DNA of 41,938 nucleotides from positions 1 through 41,938 of the forward strand of contig JAKBCS010000032.1 in assembly GCA_021807595.1 (NCBI GenBank), written 5' to 3'. The translations under genes were made by a program, and so were the position numbers. This document shows, one piece after another, positions 1-8,177 of the stretch; position 1 is the first letter of the stretch; each line of letters starts with the position of its first letter. The notes beneath the pieces were generated by a model. That model saw only the letters and a program-made list of their open reading frames with translations. It was not told where the DNA came from and did not search any database. The stretch comes from Planctomycetota bacterium. Its GTDB lineage: Bacteria; Planctomycetota; Planctomycetia; Gemmatales; Gemmataceae.

Positions 1-787
1 GGCCTCGAGCATAGCGCGTCGATTCAAACGAGGCCAGCGAACCGTTGTGGAAACGGCCCATGAAAATCGCCGCGTCGTCGATGCCGACCTTCTCGACCTT
101 GCCGGTCAGATTGTGCTTGCGCTCCTTCACGAAGGTTTCCGTCATGGCGTTGATGCTATCGAGATTGCCATTGAGCCATAGCGCCGTGTCGATGCAGTGG
201 GCGAGCAAATCGCCGGTGACGCCGCTGCCGGCGGCGGCGGCATCGAGTCGCCACAACGCCGCGCCGCCCTGCGGCAGTTCCGGGTTGATGGTCCAATCCT
301 GCAAGAATTTGGCCCGATAGTGGAAGATGCGACCGAGGCGTCCCTCGTCGATGAGTTGCTTGGCCAATGTCACCGCAGGCACACGGCGATAGTTGTACCA
401 TACCATGTTCGGCACTTTCGCCTTCTCGACTGCTTCGACCATTTGTAGACCTTCGGGTCCAGTCATGGCCAAAGGCTTCTCGCACAGAATCATCTTGCCG
501 GCCTTGGCCGCCGCCAGCGCGATTTCGGCGTGCGTGTTGTTCGGCGTGCAGATGTCGATCAGGTCGATGTCTTTGCGTTCGATCAGCTTGCGCCAATCGG
601 TTTCGATCGATTCATAACCCCAAGTCGCGGCAAACGCTTGGGCCTTCTCGGCGCTGCGAGCGCAGACGGCTTTCAAGACAGGACGATATTGCAGATCGAA
701 AAAGTGATTGACGGTGGCGTAGGCGTTCGAGTGCGCCTTACCCATAAAGCCGTATCCGATGGTGCCGACGTTGAGAGGTTTCGTCAT
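1..787 (-). CDS. Gfo/Idh/MocA family oxidoreductase, partial (C-terminus off the window)
   Basis: NAD(P)-dependent dehydrogenase of the Gfo/Idh/MocA family, which usually oxidises or reduces sugars, inositols or sugar derivatives in the cytoplasm. About 262 codons are visible. The N-terminus carries a Rossmann nucleotide-binding motif (IGYGFMG, about residues 10-16) and the family EKP motif (about 103-105), whose lysine normally helps catalysis. A later segment, [14 protein letters not shown], fits the conserved histidine region. The ATG at 787-785 is preceded by AAGGG at a good distance. The gene is last in a minus-strand run, 17 bases after a beta-lactamase-like gene and downstream of a sugar-phosphate isomerase/epimerase; oxidoreductases and isomerases of these two families often work together in planctomycete sugar catabolism. 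The substrate cannot be told. The 3' end lies beyond base 1. Confidence 0.92.
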   Translation of the reverse strand, partial: MTKPLNVGTIGYGFMGKAHSNAYATVNHFFDLQYRPVLKAVCARSAEKAQAFAATWGYESIETDWRKLIERKDIDLIDICTPNNTHAEIALAAAKAGKMILCEKPLAMTGPEGLQMVEAVEKAKVPNMVWYNYRRVPAVTLAKQLIDEGRLGRIFHYRAKFLQDWTINPELPQGGAALWRLDAAAAGSGVTGDLLAHCIDTALWLNGNLDSINAMTETFVKERKHNLTGKVEKVGIDDAAIFMGRFHNGSLASFESTRYARG

Positions 788-804
788 AAGAGAGTCCCTT
801 AGTG

Positions 805-1710
805 TCATTTGGGTTTTGAGGTTTCGACGATGGAAAAGTGTTCGTAAACTTCCTTCGCCACGCGCGCGCACAGAAGATTGCCGGCGTTATCCGACTGCCA
901 GCGACGGTCGCTGTTATTGGTCGTCAAGACACACACCGCGACGATGCCGCCAGGCGCGAGGATCAATCCGGCATCGGTGCGCGTGTCGCTGGTTGAACCG
1001 TCCTTGTGGTTGACGACGGCATCCGAGGGCAACATTCGTTTGAACTTGTCCTTGTCCGCATTCTTACTCAGATGGTTGAGGACGGCTTGTTTGTAAAAGG
1101 GGCGCAAACGGTCGCCGGTTTGCAGCTGTTCCAGAATGCCGACCATTTCGCGGGCCGTGGTCGAGCCGAGACCGAAACGGCGCGTGCGTTCGGGATCGAC
1201 GGAGGTTTTCGAACCGCGAAACACCTTGGCGTTGATCCTCGTTTCGGGGAAACCCCACGCTTTCGTGCGTTCGTTGACGGACTTGATGCCGACGCGCTCC
1301 AGAACGAGATTCGTAGCCGTATTGTCCGAGAAGGCGATCATCAGTCGTGCCGCGTCGCGCAAAGAGAACTCCGCACCGTCGCTGAAATGCTCGGTGAGGA
1401 TGCCGCTACCGGGCACCTTGTCGGCGGCGCGTAACACGACGCGATCCGTCAGCTTGAGTTTGCCTTCCTGGGCTTGCTGATACAAGTCGATCAGCACGGC
1501 GATCTTGATGAGGCTGGCCGTCGGCATCACTTCGTCTGCGTTGAAGTAGTAGCTCTCGCCGGTCTCCAGATTCTTGACGGCGAGAGCGACCTTGCCCTTG
1601 TGATCCTTGGCCAACGGGGCGAGTCGATCTTCCAACGAATGTTCACCACAAAGACACACAGGGCACAAAGAAAAGAATAGAACTGCACTCAGGCCCATCC
1701 GAACGCTCAT
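805..1710 (-). CDS. Class A beta-lactamase-like serine hydrolase, exported
   Basis: A 301-residue protein with the three landmarks of class A beta-lactamases and related penicillin-interacting serine hydrolases: SxxK as SLIK (66-69, Ser66 the likely nucleophile), SDN (128-130) and a KTG-box equivalent, KDGS (236-239). Glu174 is a possible counterpart of the class A general base, but the usual ExxLN context is absent, so real beta-lactamase activity is uncertain. The N-terminus is hydrophobic and looks like a signal peptide, so it probably acts outside the cytoplasmic membrane. Residues about 13-23 contain three cysteines and are encoded by a copy of a dispersed CACAAAG-type repeat, which is odd. 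GGAGA precedes the ATG. It sits between an isomerase (54 bases upstream) and an oxidoreductase (17 bases downstream) on the same strand, so it is probably co-transcribed with sugar genes. Confidence 0.88.
   Translation of the reverse strand: MSVRMGLSAVLFFSLCPVCLCGEHSLEDRLAPLAKDHKGKVALAVKNLETGESYYFNADEVMPTASLIKIAVLIDLYQQAQEGKLKLTDRVVLRAADKVPGSGILTEHFSDGAEFSLRDAARLMIAFSDNTATNLVLERVGIKSVNERTKAWGFPETRINAKVFRGSKTSVDPERTRRFGLGSTTAREMVGILEQLQTGDRLRPFYKQAVLNHLSKNADKDKFKRMLPSDAVVNHKDGSTSDTRTDAGLILAPGGIVAVCVLTTNNSDRRWQSDNAGNLLCARVAKEVYEHFSIVETSKPK
1642..1674. repeat. CACAAAG-type repeat, copy A (inside the beta-lactamase gene)
   Basis: This copy begins TTCACCACAAAGACACA and continues with GGGCACAAAG. 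It matches, in opposite orientation, the copy at 1727-1757. It lies inside the coding region for the signal peptide of the beta-lactamase-like protein and encodes its cysteine-rich stretch. Purine-rich repeats of this kind occur between genes in several environmental bacterial genomes; I recognise the pattern but know no proven function. Confidence 0.7.
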
Positions 1711-1726
1711 CTGTTTCTCCGTTTCG

Positions 1727-1757
1727 CTCTTTGTGTTCTTTGTGTCTTTGTGGTGAA
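1727..1757. repeat. CACAAAG-type repeat, copy B (upstream of the beta-lactamase gene)
   Basis: Reads CTCTTTGTGTTCTTTGTGTC and then TTTGTGGTGAA on the plus strand, the inverse of copy A at 1642-1674. The two copies could pair in a transcript to form a long-looped stem enclosing the beta-lactamase start codon and its ribosome binding site. It fills most of the 54-base gap after the isomerase gene. Confidence 0.7.
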
Positions 1758-1764
1758 TTTGTCG

Positions 1765-2691
1765 TTACGCGCCATACTTCTTACGCATCTTGTCGAGAAA
1801 CAGCTTGCTGTCGGCGGTCACGTCCCAGGCGTGCGGCCAGAAGCAGAGATCGACGCACCACCAATCGTTCGGCACACTCGCCTCGTTGATGGCCGGCAGT
1901 AGGGTATCGAAATCGAGCTTGCCAGTGCCGAACGGATTGTGCGTACTCGTTTGATGTTCGTTGAGCGAGCCGTCGGAGTCGATCAGATGAACGTGCGTGA
2001 TTTTGCCCTTGAGTTTGTGCAACATCTCCAGCGCGCCGCCGGGCAGTGTTTCTTTCTCGCCCTGCTGATTGGCGGCGACGGCGGCGCACATGTGGGCATG
2101 GCAAGTATCGTACAGCACGCCGAAGTTCGCATTGCCCTTGGCCCGCACGCCGTCCACTATGGTCAACACTTCCGAAGGCTTATTGAAGACGAAGCCCGGC
2201 TCGAACTCGAAGGTGATATTCATGCCGTGGTCGGCGGCAATCTTGCTGCACTTGTCCCACACGTTGATGAGCCGTTCCATGCCGACCTTCGCGTCCATCT
2301 TCGAGGTCTGAAAGAAGTCGGGCGGCTCGACGGTATCAACGCGAATGGTCTTGATGCCGAGATCGGCGGCGAAGACGGTGTAGCCGAGGAATGCGGAAAT
2401 GTAGGGCAGTGGAGCCTCATCCAGAATCGACGGTCCTGGCTTCTTGAAACTCCACAGATCGACGGCGATGCCGGAAAACTCCAAGCCGTGATCGGCGACT
2501 TCCTTTTTCAGCGCCAAGCGCGATGCCTTGGTGGGATGCGACAACGGCGTGGGGTGCAAGCCGAAGCTGCCCAGTTCGACGCCGTCGTAGCCGAGATGGT
2601 GCAATTTGTGCAGGATTTCATGGAAGTCGTTGGTCGGCTTCTCTTGATTGAAGATGTAGGCCCAACTGCCGATGGAGAGTTTTTTCTTCAT
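1765..2691 (-). CDS. Sugar phosphate isomerase/epimerase (AP endonuclease 2-like TIM barrel)
   Basis: A 308-residue cytoplasmic protein of the xylose isomerase-like TIM-barrel family (AP_endonuc_2), whose members isomerise or epimerise sugars using a divalent metal. Candidate metal ligands are Glu164 in FEFEPG, Asp195 and His198 in LYDTCHAH, and His235 in HVHLIDSDG. The length is normal for the family. The ATG is preceded by AGGAG seven bases upstream. It is first in a probable three-gene minus-strand operon with a serine hydrolase and a Gfo/Idh/MocA oxidoreductase. Pairing with an oxidoreductase suggests a sugar or polyol catabolic step; the substrate is not evident. There is no signal peptide. 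Confidence 0.88.
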   Translation of the reverse strand: MKKKLSIGSWAYIFNQEKPTNDFHEILHKLHHLGYDGVELGSFGLHPTPLSHPTKASRLALKKEVADHGLEFSGIAVDLWSFKKPGPSILDEAPLPYISAFLGYTVFAADLGIKTIRVDTVEPPDFFQTSKMDAKVGMERLINVWDKCSKIAADHGMNITFEFEPGFVFNKPSEVLTIVDGVRAKGNANFGVLYDTCHAHMCAAVAANQQGEKETLPGGALEMLHKLKGKITHVHLIDSDGSLNEHQTSTHNPFGTGKLDFDTLLPAINEASVPNDWWCVDLCFWPHAWDVTADSKLFLDKMRKKYGA

Positions 2692-2738
2692 GGTTGCTCC
2701 TTAAATCGTAAACGCCCTTTTCGTGGCCTATCATACGG

Positions 2739-2757
2739 AGCCGAACGCTTGTCGGCT
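2739..2757 (-). terminator. Possible hairpin terminator after the LysR gene
   Basis: AGCCGA and TCGGCT form a perfect six-base stem around a seven-base loop, just downstream of the LysR stop codon and before the isomerase operon. There is no clear run of T on the LysR side, so intrinsic termination is only possible. Confidence 0.35.
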
Positions 2758-2767
2758 GAAAAATGCC

Positions 2768-3685
2768 TCAGCGTTGCTTGCCGCACTCAGGCCGCAGGAA
2801 ATCGAGGAACGCCTGACTGGCGGTGGACAGCCGTTCGCCGCGCCGCAGAAGGACGCCGGAGTGAATGGGCCGGATGCGTTCGCCGAGGCTGCGGCAGCCG
2901 ACGCGATGGCCGCGTGTCACGACGCCGCTGGGCATCAACGGCACGATCGACACCCCCAACCCCGCCTCCACCATGCGCACGATGATTTCCGTGTTCGTCG
3001 TCTCCATTTCGACGCGCGGCGACAAGCCCGCACCGTGGAAGGCGTCGATCACATGCTGCCGCCCCGTCGAGCCGCGCTCGAAGAGAATCAGCGGCAAATC
3101 GGTCAGATGGCGCAATTCCAGAGTTTTCTTGCGTAACAGCGGATGGTGCGGCGGCGCGATGAGGCTCCAATCCATCGAAAAGAGATGGCGATACTCCAAT
3201 TCCGGCGACGATTCGTAAGGAGCGGCCACGCCCAAAACAATATCGGGATCGCGCAGCAGATCTGTCTCGATCTCCTGTTCGGTGCGATTGCTCAAACGAA
3301 CGCGGATGTGTGGATACGCCGCATGGAAGCGGCGCACGGCGTCGATGAGAACATAGAGGATGAGATACTGCGTAGCGGCGACGTGAATTTCGTGTGCTTC
3401 GTCGGCGGCGTCGAAGACTTCGACGAGCTGGCGAGCGCGTTCGAGGAAGGCGACGGCGTGCGGCAGAAAGCGGCGTCCGTTTTCGGTCAACGGCTGCACG
3501 CGCCGCGGTCCGCGCTGTTTGCGATAGAGTTGCACTTTCAACCGCCGTTCCAGAGAAATCAAGCGATTACGCACGCCTTGCTCGGTGATGTGCAGCATCG
3601 AAGCCACACCGCGCAACGTACCCTGCCGGGATAACTCCACAAAGGCGGCCACCTGGTCCGTGGACAGCGAAACGACAGTGGGCAT
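2768..3685 (-). CDS. LysR-family transcriptional regulator
   Basis: A 305-residue LysR-type regulator. An N-terminal winged helix-turn-helix lies at about residues 5-65, with the segment RGVASMLHITEQGVRNRLISLE as the DNA-reading helix region. A linker helix follows, then a periplasmic-binding-protein-like effector domain to the C-terminus (GLGVSIVPLMPSG is typical of its second half). The reading frame stays open upstream to 4387, but that part overlaps the divergent exported protein; the ATG at 3685 has GGAG nine bases upstream and begins at the normal LysR N-terminus. It is divergent from the CxxCH protein at 3818, with a 132-base gap holding a LysR-type palindrome, so by the usual logic of the family it may control that gene and itself. 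The effector is unknown. Confidence 0.9.
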   Translation of the reverse strand: MPTVVSLSTDQVAAFVELSRQGTLRGVASMLHITEQGVRNRLISLERRLKVQLYRKQRGPRRVQPLTENGRRFLPHAVAFLERARQLVEVFDAADEAHEIHVAATQYLILYVLIDAVRRFHAAYPHIRVRLSNRTEQEIETDLLRDPDIVLGVAAPYESSPELEYRHLFSMDWSLIAPPHHPLLRKKTLELRHLTDLPLILFERGSTGRQHVIDAFHGAGLSPRVEMETTNTEIIVRMVEAGLGVSIVPLMPSGVVTRGHRVGCRSLGERIRPIHSGVLLRRGERLSTASQAFLDFLRPECGKQR

Positions 3686-3711
3686 CGTCGATCTCCGGAA
3701 AACAACAATTC

Positions 3712-3728
3712 GCTTGATGGATTCAAGC
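3712..3728. promoter_or_regulatory. Candidate LysR operator (T-N11-A palindrome)
   Basis: GCTTGA-TGGAT-TCAAGC is a perfect inverted repeat with T and A eleven bases apart, the usual LysR box form. It lies near the LysR start, in the gap between the divergent lysR-type gene and the CxxCH protein gene, and is flanked by AATT on both sides. Position and symmetry are seen; binding is inferred. Confidence 0.55.
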
Positions 3729-3817
3729 AAAAACAATTTGATCTCGGCAACATCTCTTTTTATTCTCAATACCGTGGTGATGCAACAGATCTCAACTTGC
3801 CGATGGAGGTTTGCGCC

Positions 3818-5005
3818 ATGAATCGTTCGAGAGTGTATCCGGCTGCGGCGATAGCTTGCTTGGTCGTGCTGGGCATGCTGTCCGCCGAGACGCAACCAAA
3901 AGCCGAGAAAGCGAAAGACGAGACGGCGGTGACGCTGTTCGATGCCGATCCCGCCCATCCCTGGAACCGTTTGTATCAATTCCTGTATGTTCCCATAGGA
4001 AACGAGATAGGCGGCTCCGAGTGTCGCGGCGCTGATGCGCGGCGTCAGGAACCCTTCCTGCTCCACAACGCTGCCTACGACAAGGCCGTGCGGATGCTCG
4101 ATGCCTTCTTGCAGTCCAAGGACGACGAGCGCGTTAAGGATCCCGTCAAACGGGCGCTGCTCCAGCGCGACTTGTGGTATGCCTTCGATTCGCTGGGGGA
4201 AATTCCTTACCCTGGCGAGCGCGGCATCCATGAGGAACCGACCCAGCGGCGGCGAGCGCTCCAAAAGCGTCTGGCGCAGCTGATGCGCCGATTGGAGCAA
4301 CCGGCAAGCCGTCTGAAAGCGCTGCCGGACAACTACGGTCTCACCGTCAAGAAGGGCACCTATCCGGCAAAGTTTGATGCGGAACATCCGGAGCGACCCT
4401 ATTTGCCGGCGGATCTACGCCTCGACGACAAAAGCGATTGGGTAATCGTCCGCGCCGCCTCGACGGACTTGTCCGCGCCGGCACACAATCTCTTCGTCGA
4501 AGGAAAGTCCGTTTTTTTGACCCTGCTGCGTTTGCCGGGACCACGCAAGAAAACCGAGGACTATCTTGCGGACATGCCCGAGGATAGGGGGAAGAAGGGT
4601 TTTCAGCCGCTGCCCGACGGCTCGCAAGTCGCGCTGGTGCGGCGAATGCTGCTTCCGGACGACAAGGGTGAACTGCGGCCAACGCCGCTAATCGAGGATG
4701 TCCGGCTGCGTATCTTCTCCAAACGCAGAGAACAACACGCTTATGAATTCACTCTCGCCCGTGGCGGATTGCTGTCCGGCCGCAGCGCATTATGGGCAAG
4801 GGGCGGCGATGAACTGAACTGCAAAGTCTGTCACAAACCGGAGGACGGTGTATTCAGCCTCAATACCTTCGGATTCGGTATGACCCAGGGATACCATGGG
4901 GCAGCGCGAACCAATCTAACCGAGCAAGTGAACGGCACGGTGAACCTCAAGAAACAGAGCTATTCCTGGGGCTTGCTCCAAGGTCTGCGCGAAACGACGC
5001 CGTGA
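3818..5005 (+). CDS. Exported protein with one CxxCH haem-binding motif, family not recognised
   Basis: A 395-residue protein. Residues 1-25 form a clear signal peptide (charged start, hydrophobic core, cleavage possible near LSA-ET). Near the C-terminus, CKVCH at about 335-339 is the covalent haem c attachment motif; I see no second one. A glycine-rich and aromatic tail follows (NTFGFGMTQGYHG). The middle is charged and mostly helical in look, with no domain I can name. A single late CxxCH is compatible with a diverged monohaem cytochrome c domain in the cell envelope, but the axial methionine cannot be assigned. The frame could begin at TTG 3797, but ATG 3818 has GGAGG nine bases upstream and starts the signal peptide directly. 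It is divergent from a LysR regulator that may control it. Confidence 0.75.
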   Translation: MNRSRVYPAAAIACLVVLGMLSAETQPKAEKAKDETAVTLFDADPAHPWNRLYQFLYVPIGNEIGGSECRGADARRQEPFLLHNAAYDKAVRMLDAFLQSKDDERVKDPVKRALLQRDLWYAFDSLGEIPYPGERGIHEEPTQRRRALQKRLAQLMRRLEQPASRLKALPDNYGLTVKKGTYPAKFDAEHPERPYLPADLRLDDKSDWVIVRAASTDLSAPAHNLFVEGKSVFLTLLRLPGPRKKTEDYLADMPEDRGKKGFQPLPDGSQVALVRRMLLPDDKGELRPTPLIEDVRLRIFSKRREQHAYEFTLARGGLLSGRSALWARGGDELNCKVCHKPEDGVFSLNTFGFGMTQGYHGAARTNLTEQVNGTVNLKKQSYSWGLLQGLRETTP

Positions 5006-5011
5006 AGGCCG

Positions 5012-5067
5012 GTAGGTCCGGCGAGCCGAGCCGGACCCCGTGGTGCCGCTCGGCTCGCGGCACCTAC
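5012..5067. repeat. Double GC-rich hairpin between convergent genes
   Basis: Two adjacent stems: GGTCCGGC/GCCGGACC (eight pairs, seven-base loop) and GGTGCCG/CGGCACC (seven pairs), enclosed by GTAGGT and ACCTAC. It fills the gap between the CxxCH gene and the convergent DUF1559 gene. It could end transcription from both sides, but has no T run. The GAGCCGAG and CTCGGCTCGCGG core resembles the repeat at 35540-35641, which suggests a dispersed intergenic repeat. Confidence 0.55.
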
Positions 5068-5072
5068 TCCGT

Positions 5073-5804
5073 TCACCACTCCGGCCCCAATGTTTCGCCG
5101 CCGTTGCGCGTGATGGCGGCGCGAAGGGTTGCTTCGCCGATGTCCTTATGGACATAACGAACGGAGCCGTCGGCGAGCGCGATGCGGAACCCATCGTGGA
5201 AAAGTCGGTCGAGGCGCGGCAGCGGAGCATCGGCATCGTAAGGCAAATCTTCCGGCTTCGTCCACGGCGTCGGCATCCCCGCTTCGACGATCAAGATCGT
5301 ATTTGATGTACCGTCGGGAAAACTATCGCGATATTTAAGTTCCTTTTTGTACTCAAAAGCCGCGCCTTTGCCCATGAATACATGGTAAACGGTGTGATAA
5401 GCCGGAACGAGCGATTGCTTACCCGTCGGCGGCGCATAAGCGGCCGGCATGGATTCGAGCAGTTTTCGATTGTGCGGACTGTCCCAGGCTTCGTCGAGAT
5501 GAAACCGACCGTACAGCTCTCGTTGCTCCATGTACGGTAGAATCAATACGCGCCAACTATGGAGTGGGCGGCCATCTTCGCCGTACACGACGGCGGGAGG
5601 CATTCGGCCATGCTCGGCCTGGTAATTGAGCATGGCCAAAGCCAGCTGTTTCAGGCTTCAGGTGGCGAGATCGGACGCATCGCGTATTCTCACAACGACA
5701 ACATACGTCGTTAGGCCCAAGACCAAGAGTATCGACAGAACCAACGCTGCGTAGAGGGGCCACGACCGTGATTTCGGTCGGCTCGAAAGGGAATTGCGAG
5801 TCAT
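5073..5804 (-). pseudogene. DUF1559-family secreted protein gene interrupted by an in-frame TGA
   Basis: DUF1559 proteins are pilin-like secreted or surface proteins greatly expanded in planctomycetes; their exact role is unsettled. Here an ATG at 5804 opens a frame with a basic start and a membrane helix (PLYAALVLSILLVLGLTTYV). After 48 codons comes TGA (5660-5658), and the same frame then continues with SLKQLALAMLNYQ, the normal DUF1559 follow-on, to a stop at 5073, including PDGTSNTILIVEAG and a C-terminal FRIALADGSVRYVHKDI. So one base change appears to have split the gene without shifting the frame. The downstream part could restart at TTG 5639 or ATG 5633 but would lack its membrane anchor. 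Typical relatives have C-x-N-N-L-K-Q; the stop falls on the first N of that string. A sequencing error or stop read-through would explain it equally well. Confidence 0.75.
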
Positions 5805-5842
5805 TTTTCATTCTCGATTTCAAGGTCGAACGGTTCGTCTTG

Positions 5843-5851
5843 TGTTAGAAT
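5843..5851 (+). promoter_or_regulatory. Possible extended -10 element for the S9 peptidase
   Basis: TGTTAGAAT matches an extended -10 (TGn plus TAGAAT), with no good -35. If real, transcription starts near 5858 and the first possible ATG of the peptidase at 5850 would not be in the message, which supports the start at 5901. Confidence 0.3.
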
Positions 5852-5900
5852 GATACCACGATGGAAGGGGATAAGAATCGTTTTTTTGCGAGACTTCGTG

Positions 5901-8009
5901 ATGGGGCGCTTGCACCCAGCAATGGTTTGTGTCCTGATCCTTTTGCGGATCCCCGCTTCGTCCGGGCTGGCGCAGGGGACGGCGGAAGATTACGAGCGTT
6001 CGGTCAAGCTCCGCGCGCTCGTCCAAAACAAAGTCTACAAAGACCGTGTAACTCCGCATTGGTTGGCCGATAATCGACGCTTCTGGTATCGCAACGATCT
6101 GCCGGGTGGAAAGGTCGAGTTTATCCTGATCGATGCCGAGAAGGGCGAACGTCGAACCATCGTCGAGAAAGACATTGCCGCGCTTGGAAAATCTATCGAA
6201 GCGAAACAACCGGACGTTTCTCCGCGAAGAGATCGACGCGGCGAACGACCGCGCGCCGATTCTCCCGATGGCAAATGGACGGCATTCGTCAAGAATCACA
6301 ACTTGCATCTGCGAGCGAAGGAGGGTGGCAAGGAAGTTGCCTTAAGCAAGGATGGAGACGCGGAAGACGGCTACAACGAGGGCGCGTTCTGGTCGCCGGA
6401 TAGCAAAAAACTCGTGGCCTTACGCACCAAGAAAGGTCAAGAACACAAGGTCCACCTCCTCGAATCGTCGCCCAGCGATCGGATGGAACCGAAGTTGCAC
6501 ACCCTCGATTACTTGAAGCCCGGCGATCGGATCGACGCGACGAAACCCCATCTATTCGATGTGGCCGAGCGGAAGGAAATCGTTGTCGCGGACACGTTGT
6601 TCTCCAACCCGTGGAGCGTGCGAGATGTGCGCTGGTCGCCCGATTCGCGGCGTTTTACATTTCTTTACAATCAGCGCGGCCATCAGGTGTTACGCATTCT
6701 CGGCGTGGACGCCGATAGCGGAACGGTTCGCGCCGTTATCGACGAACAGAATAAGACATTTATCGACTATAATAGTAAGTTTTTCGCGCATTACCTCAAT
6801 GCCACGAACGAAATCGTGTGGATGTCCGAACGCGATGGCTGGAATCATCTCTATCTGTACGATGCGACGACGGGGCGCGTGAAGAATCGGATCACCAAGG
6901 GGCCGTGGGTGGTGCGCGGCATCGACCACCTCGACGACAAGGCGCGGCAGATCTGGTTCCGCGCTGGCGGCATTCATCCGGGCCAAGATCCGTACCACGT
7001 TCACTTTTGCCGCATCAACTTCGACGGCAGCGGCTTGACCCTCCTTACCGAAGGCGACGGGACACACACTATCGCCTATTCGCCGGATCGCCGTTACTTT
7101 CTCGATACCTATACCCGCGTGGACATGGCCCCCGTGACGGAACTGCGCCGCGCCGAAGACGGCAAACGGATCTGCGAACTCGAACGAGCCGACATCAGCG
7201 CTCTATTGAGAACGGCATGGAAAACACCTAAACGCTTCGTCGCCAAGGGACGCGACAAGAAAACCGACATTCACGGCGTCATCTTTCGACCGAGCAATCT
7301 CGACGTTCATAAAAAGTATCCGATTGTCGAACAAATCTATGCCGGGCCCCAAGGCTCGTTCGTGCCTAAGGCGTTCCGCGCATTCCACTATCCCCAAGAG
7401 CTGGCCGAACTCGGTTTCATCGTCGTTCAGATCGACGGCATGGGTACCAACAACCGCTCGAAAGCGTTCCACGACGTCTGTTGGAAAAACCTCGGCGACG
7501 CCGGTTTCCCAGATCGCATTTTGTGGATGAAGGCTGCTGCGGCGGAATATCCGTATCTCGATCTGAAGCGCGTCGGCATTTACGGCGGGTCGGCCGGCGG
7601 ACAAAATGCCCTCCGAGCCGTCTTGGCTCACAGCGATTTCTATAAGGCTGTCTCGGCGAATTGTGGTTGCCACGACAATCGCATGGATAAAATCTGGTGG
7701 AATGAGTTGTGGATGGGTTGGCCCATCGGCCCACACTACGCCGAGCAGTCCAACGTCACCAACGCCCATAAGTTGCGCGGCAAACTCTTGTTGACGGTTG
7801 GCGAGATGGATCGCAATGTCGATCCCGCGTCGACGATGCAGGTAGTCAACGCCCTAATTAAAGCCGGTAAGGATTTTGAACTGCTCGTCGTCCCGGGGGC
7901 GGGGCACGGGACGCCTGGAGGGTATGCCAAGAGGCGCGAGCAAGACTTTTTCGTCCGTCATCTGCTTGGCGTCGAGCCGCCGGATCGCAACGCGTTCAAC
8001 TCGAAGTGA
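5901..8009 (+). CDS. S9 family prolyl oligopeptidase (dipeptidyl peptidase IV-like), exported
   Basis: A 702-residue serine peptidase of family S9. After a signal peptide (residues 1-25, ending near GLAQG) comes a beta-propeller domain with repeated SPDSK/SPDRR-type blades, as in DPP IV N-terminal domains, then an alpha/beta-hydrolase domain. The catalytic triad can be read: Ser564 in GGSAGG, Asp637 in GEMDRNVDP and His669 in GAGHGTPGG. Such enzymes cut peptides after proline or small residues, here probably in the periplasm or outside. The frame extends to an ATG at 5850, but that lies in a possible -10 element, and 5901 gives a cleaner signal peptide; both starts lack a strong ribosome site. 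The next gene, DUF58, starts 168 bases later. Confidence 0.9.
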   Translation: MGRLHPAMVCVLILLRIPASSGLAQGTAEDYERSVKLRALVQNKVYKDRVTPHWLADNRRFWYRNDLPGGKVEFILIDAEKGERRTIVEKDIAALGKSIEAKQPDVSPRRDRRGERPRADSPDGKWTAFVKNHNLHLRAKEGGKEVALSKDGDAEDGYNEGAFWSPDSKKLVALRTKKGQEHKVHLLESSPSDRMEPKLHTLDYLKPGDRIDATKPHLFDVAERKEIVVADTLFSNPWSVRDVRWSPDSRRFTFLYNQRGHQVLRILGVDADSGTVRAVIDEQNKTFIDYNSKFFAHYLNATNEIVWMSERDGWNHLYLYDATTGRVKNRITKGPWVVRGIDHLDDKARQIWFRAGGIHPGQDPYHVHFCRINFDGSGLTLLTEGDGTHTIAYSPDRRYFLDTYTRVDMAPVTELRRAEDGKRICELERADISALLRTAWKTPKRFVAKGRDKKTDIHGVIFRPSNLDVHKKYPIVEQIYAGPQGSFVPKAFRAFHYPQELAELGFIVVQIDGMGTNNRSKAFHDVCWKNLGDAGFPDRILWMKAAAAEYPYLDLKRVGIYGGSAGGQNALRAVLAHSDFYKAVSANCGCHDNRMDKIWWNELWMGWPIGPHYAEQSNVTNAHKLRGKLLLTVGEMDRNVDPASTMQVVNALIKAGKDFELLVVPGAGHGTPGGYAKRREQDFFVRHLLGVEPPDRNAFNSK

Positions 8010-8177
8010 GGGGCGATCTCGGCCCGGAGCGAAACCGAGAGGGCTTCTCTGGCAATTGCGGTTGCGAGAAGTGTATACTTACCAATGGGGATTCGCGGCA
8101 AATAGGTCGTGGCTAATGGAGATCGTTCGAGATATTTGAGTTCGCCATCCTCGCCGCGTCCTCCGTAGAGACTATTC

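Noticed and set aside
1939-2985. 348-residue plus-strand frame opposite the isomerase and LysR genes
   Set aside because: It covers two well-supported genes on the other strand and has no recognisable domain or ribosome site.
3686-4387. N-terminal extension of the LysR frame to 539 residues
   Set aside because: The extension overlaps the divergent CxxCH gene for 570 bases and has no domain; the LysR helix-turn-helix starts exactly at ATG 3685 with a ribosome site.
5658-5660. TGA in the DUF1559 gene as a selenocysteine codon
   Set aside because: The stop aligns with an Asn position in the family and not with its Cys, and I see no convincing SECIS-like hairpin just downstream.
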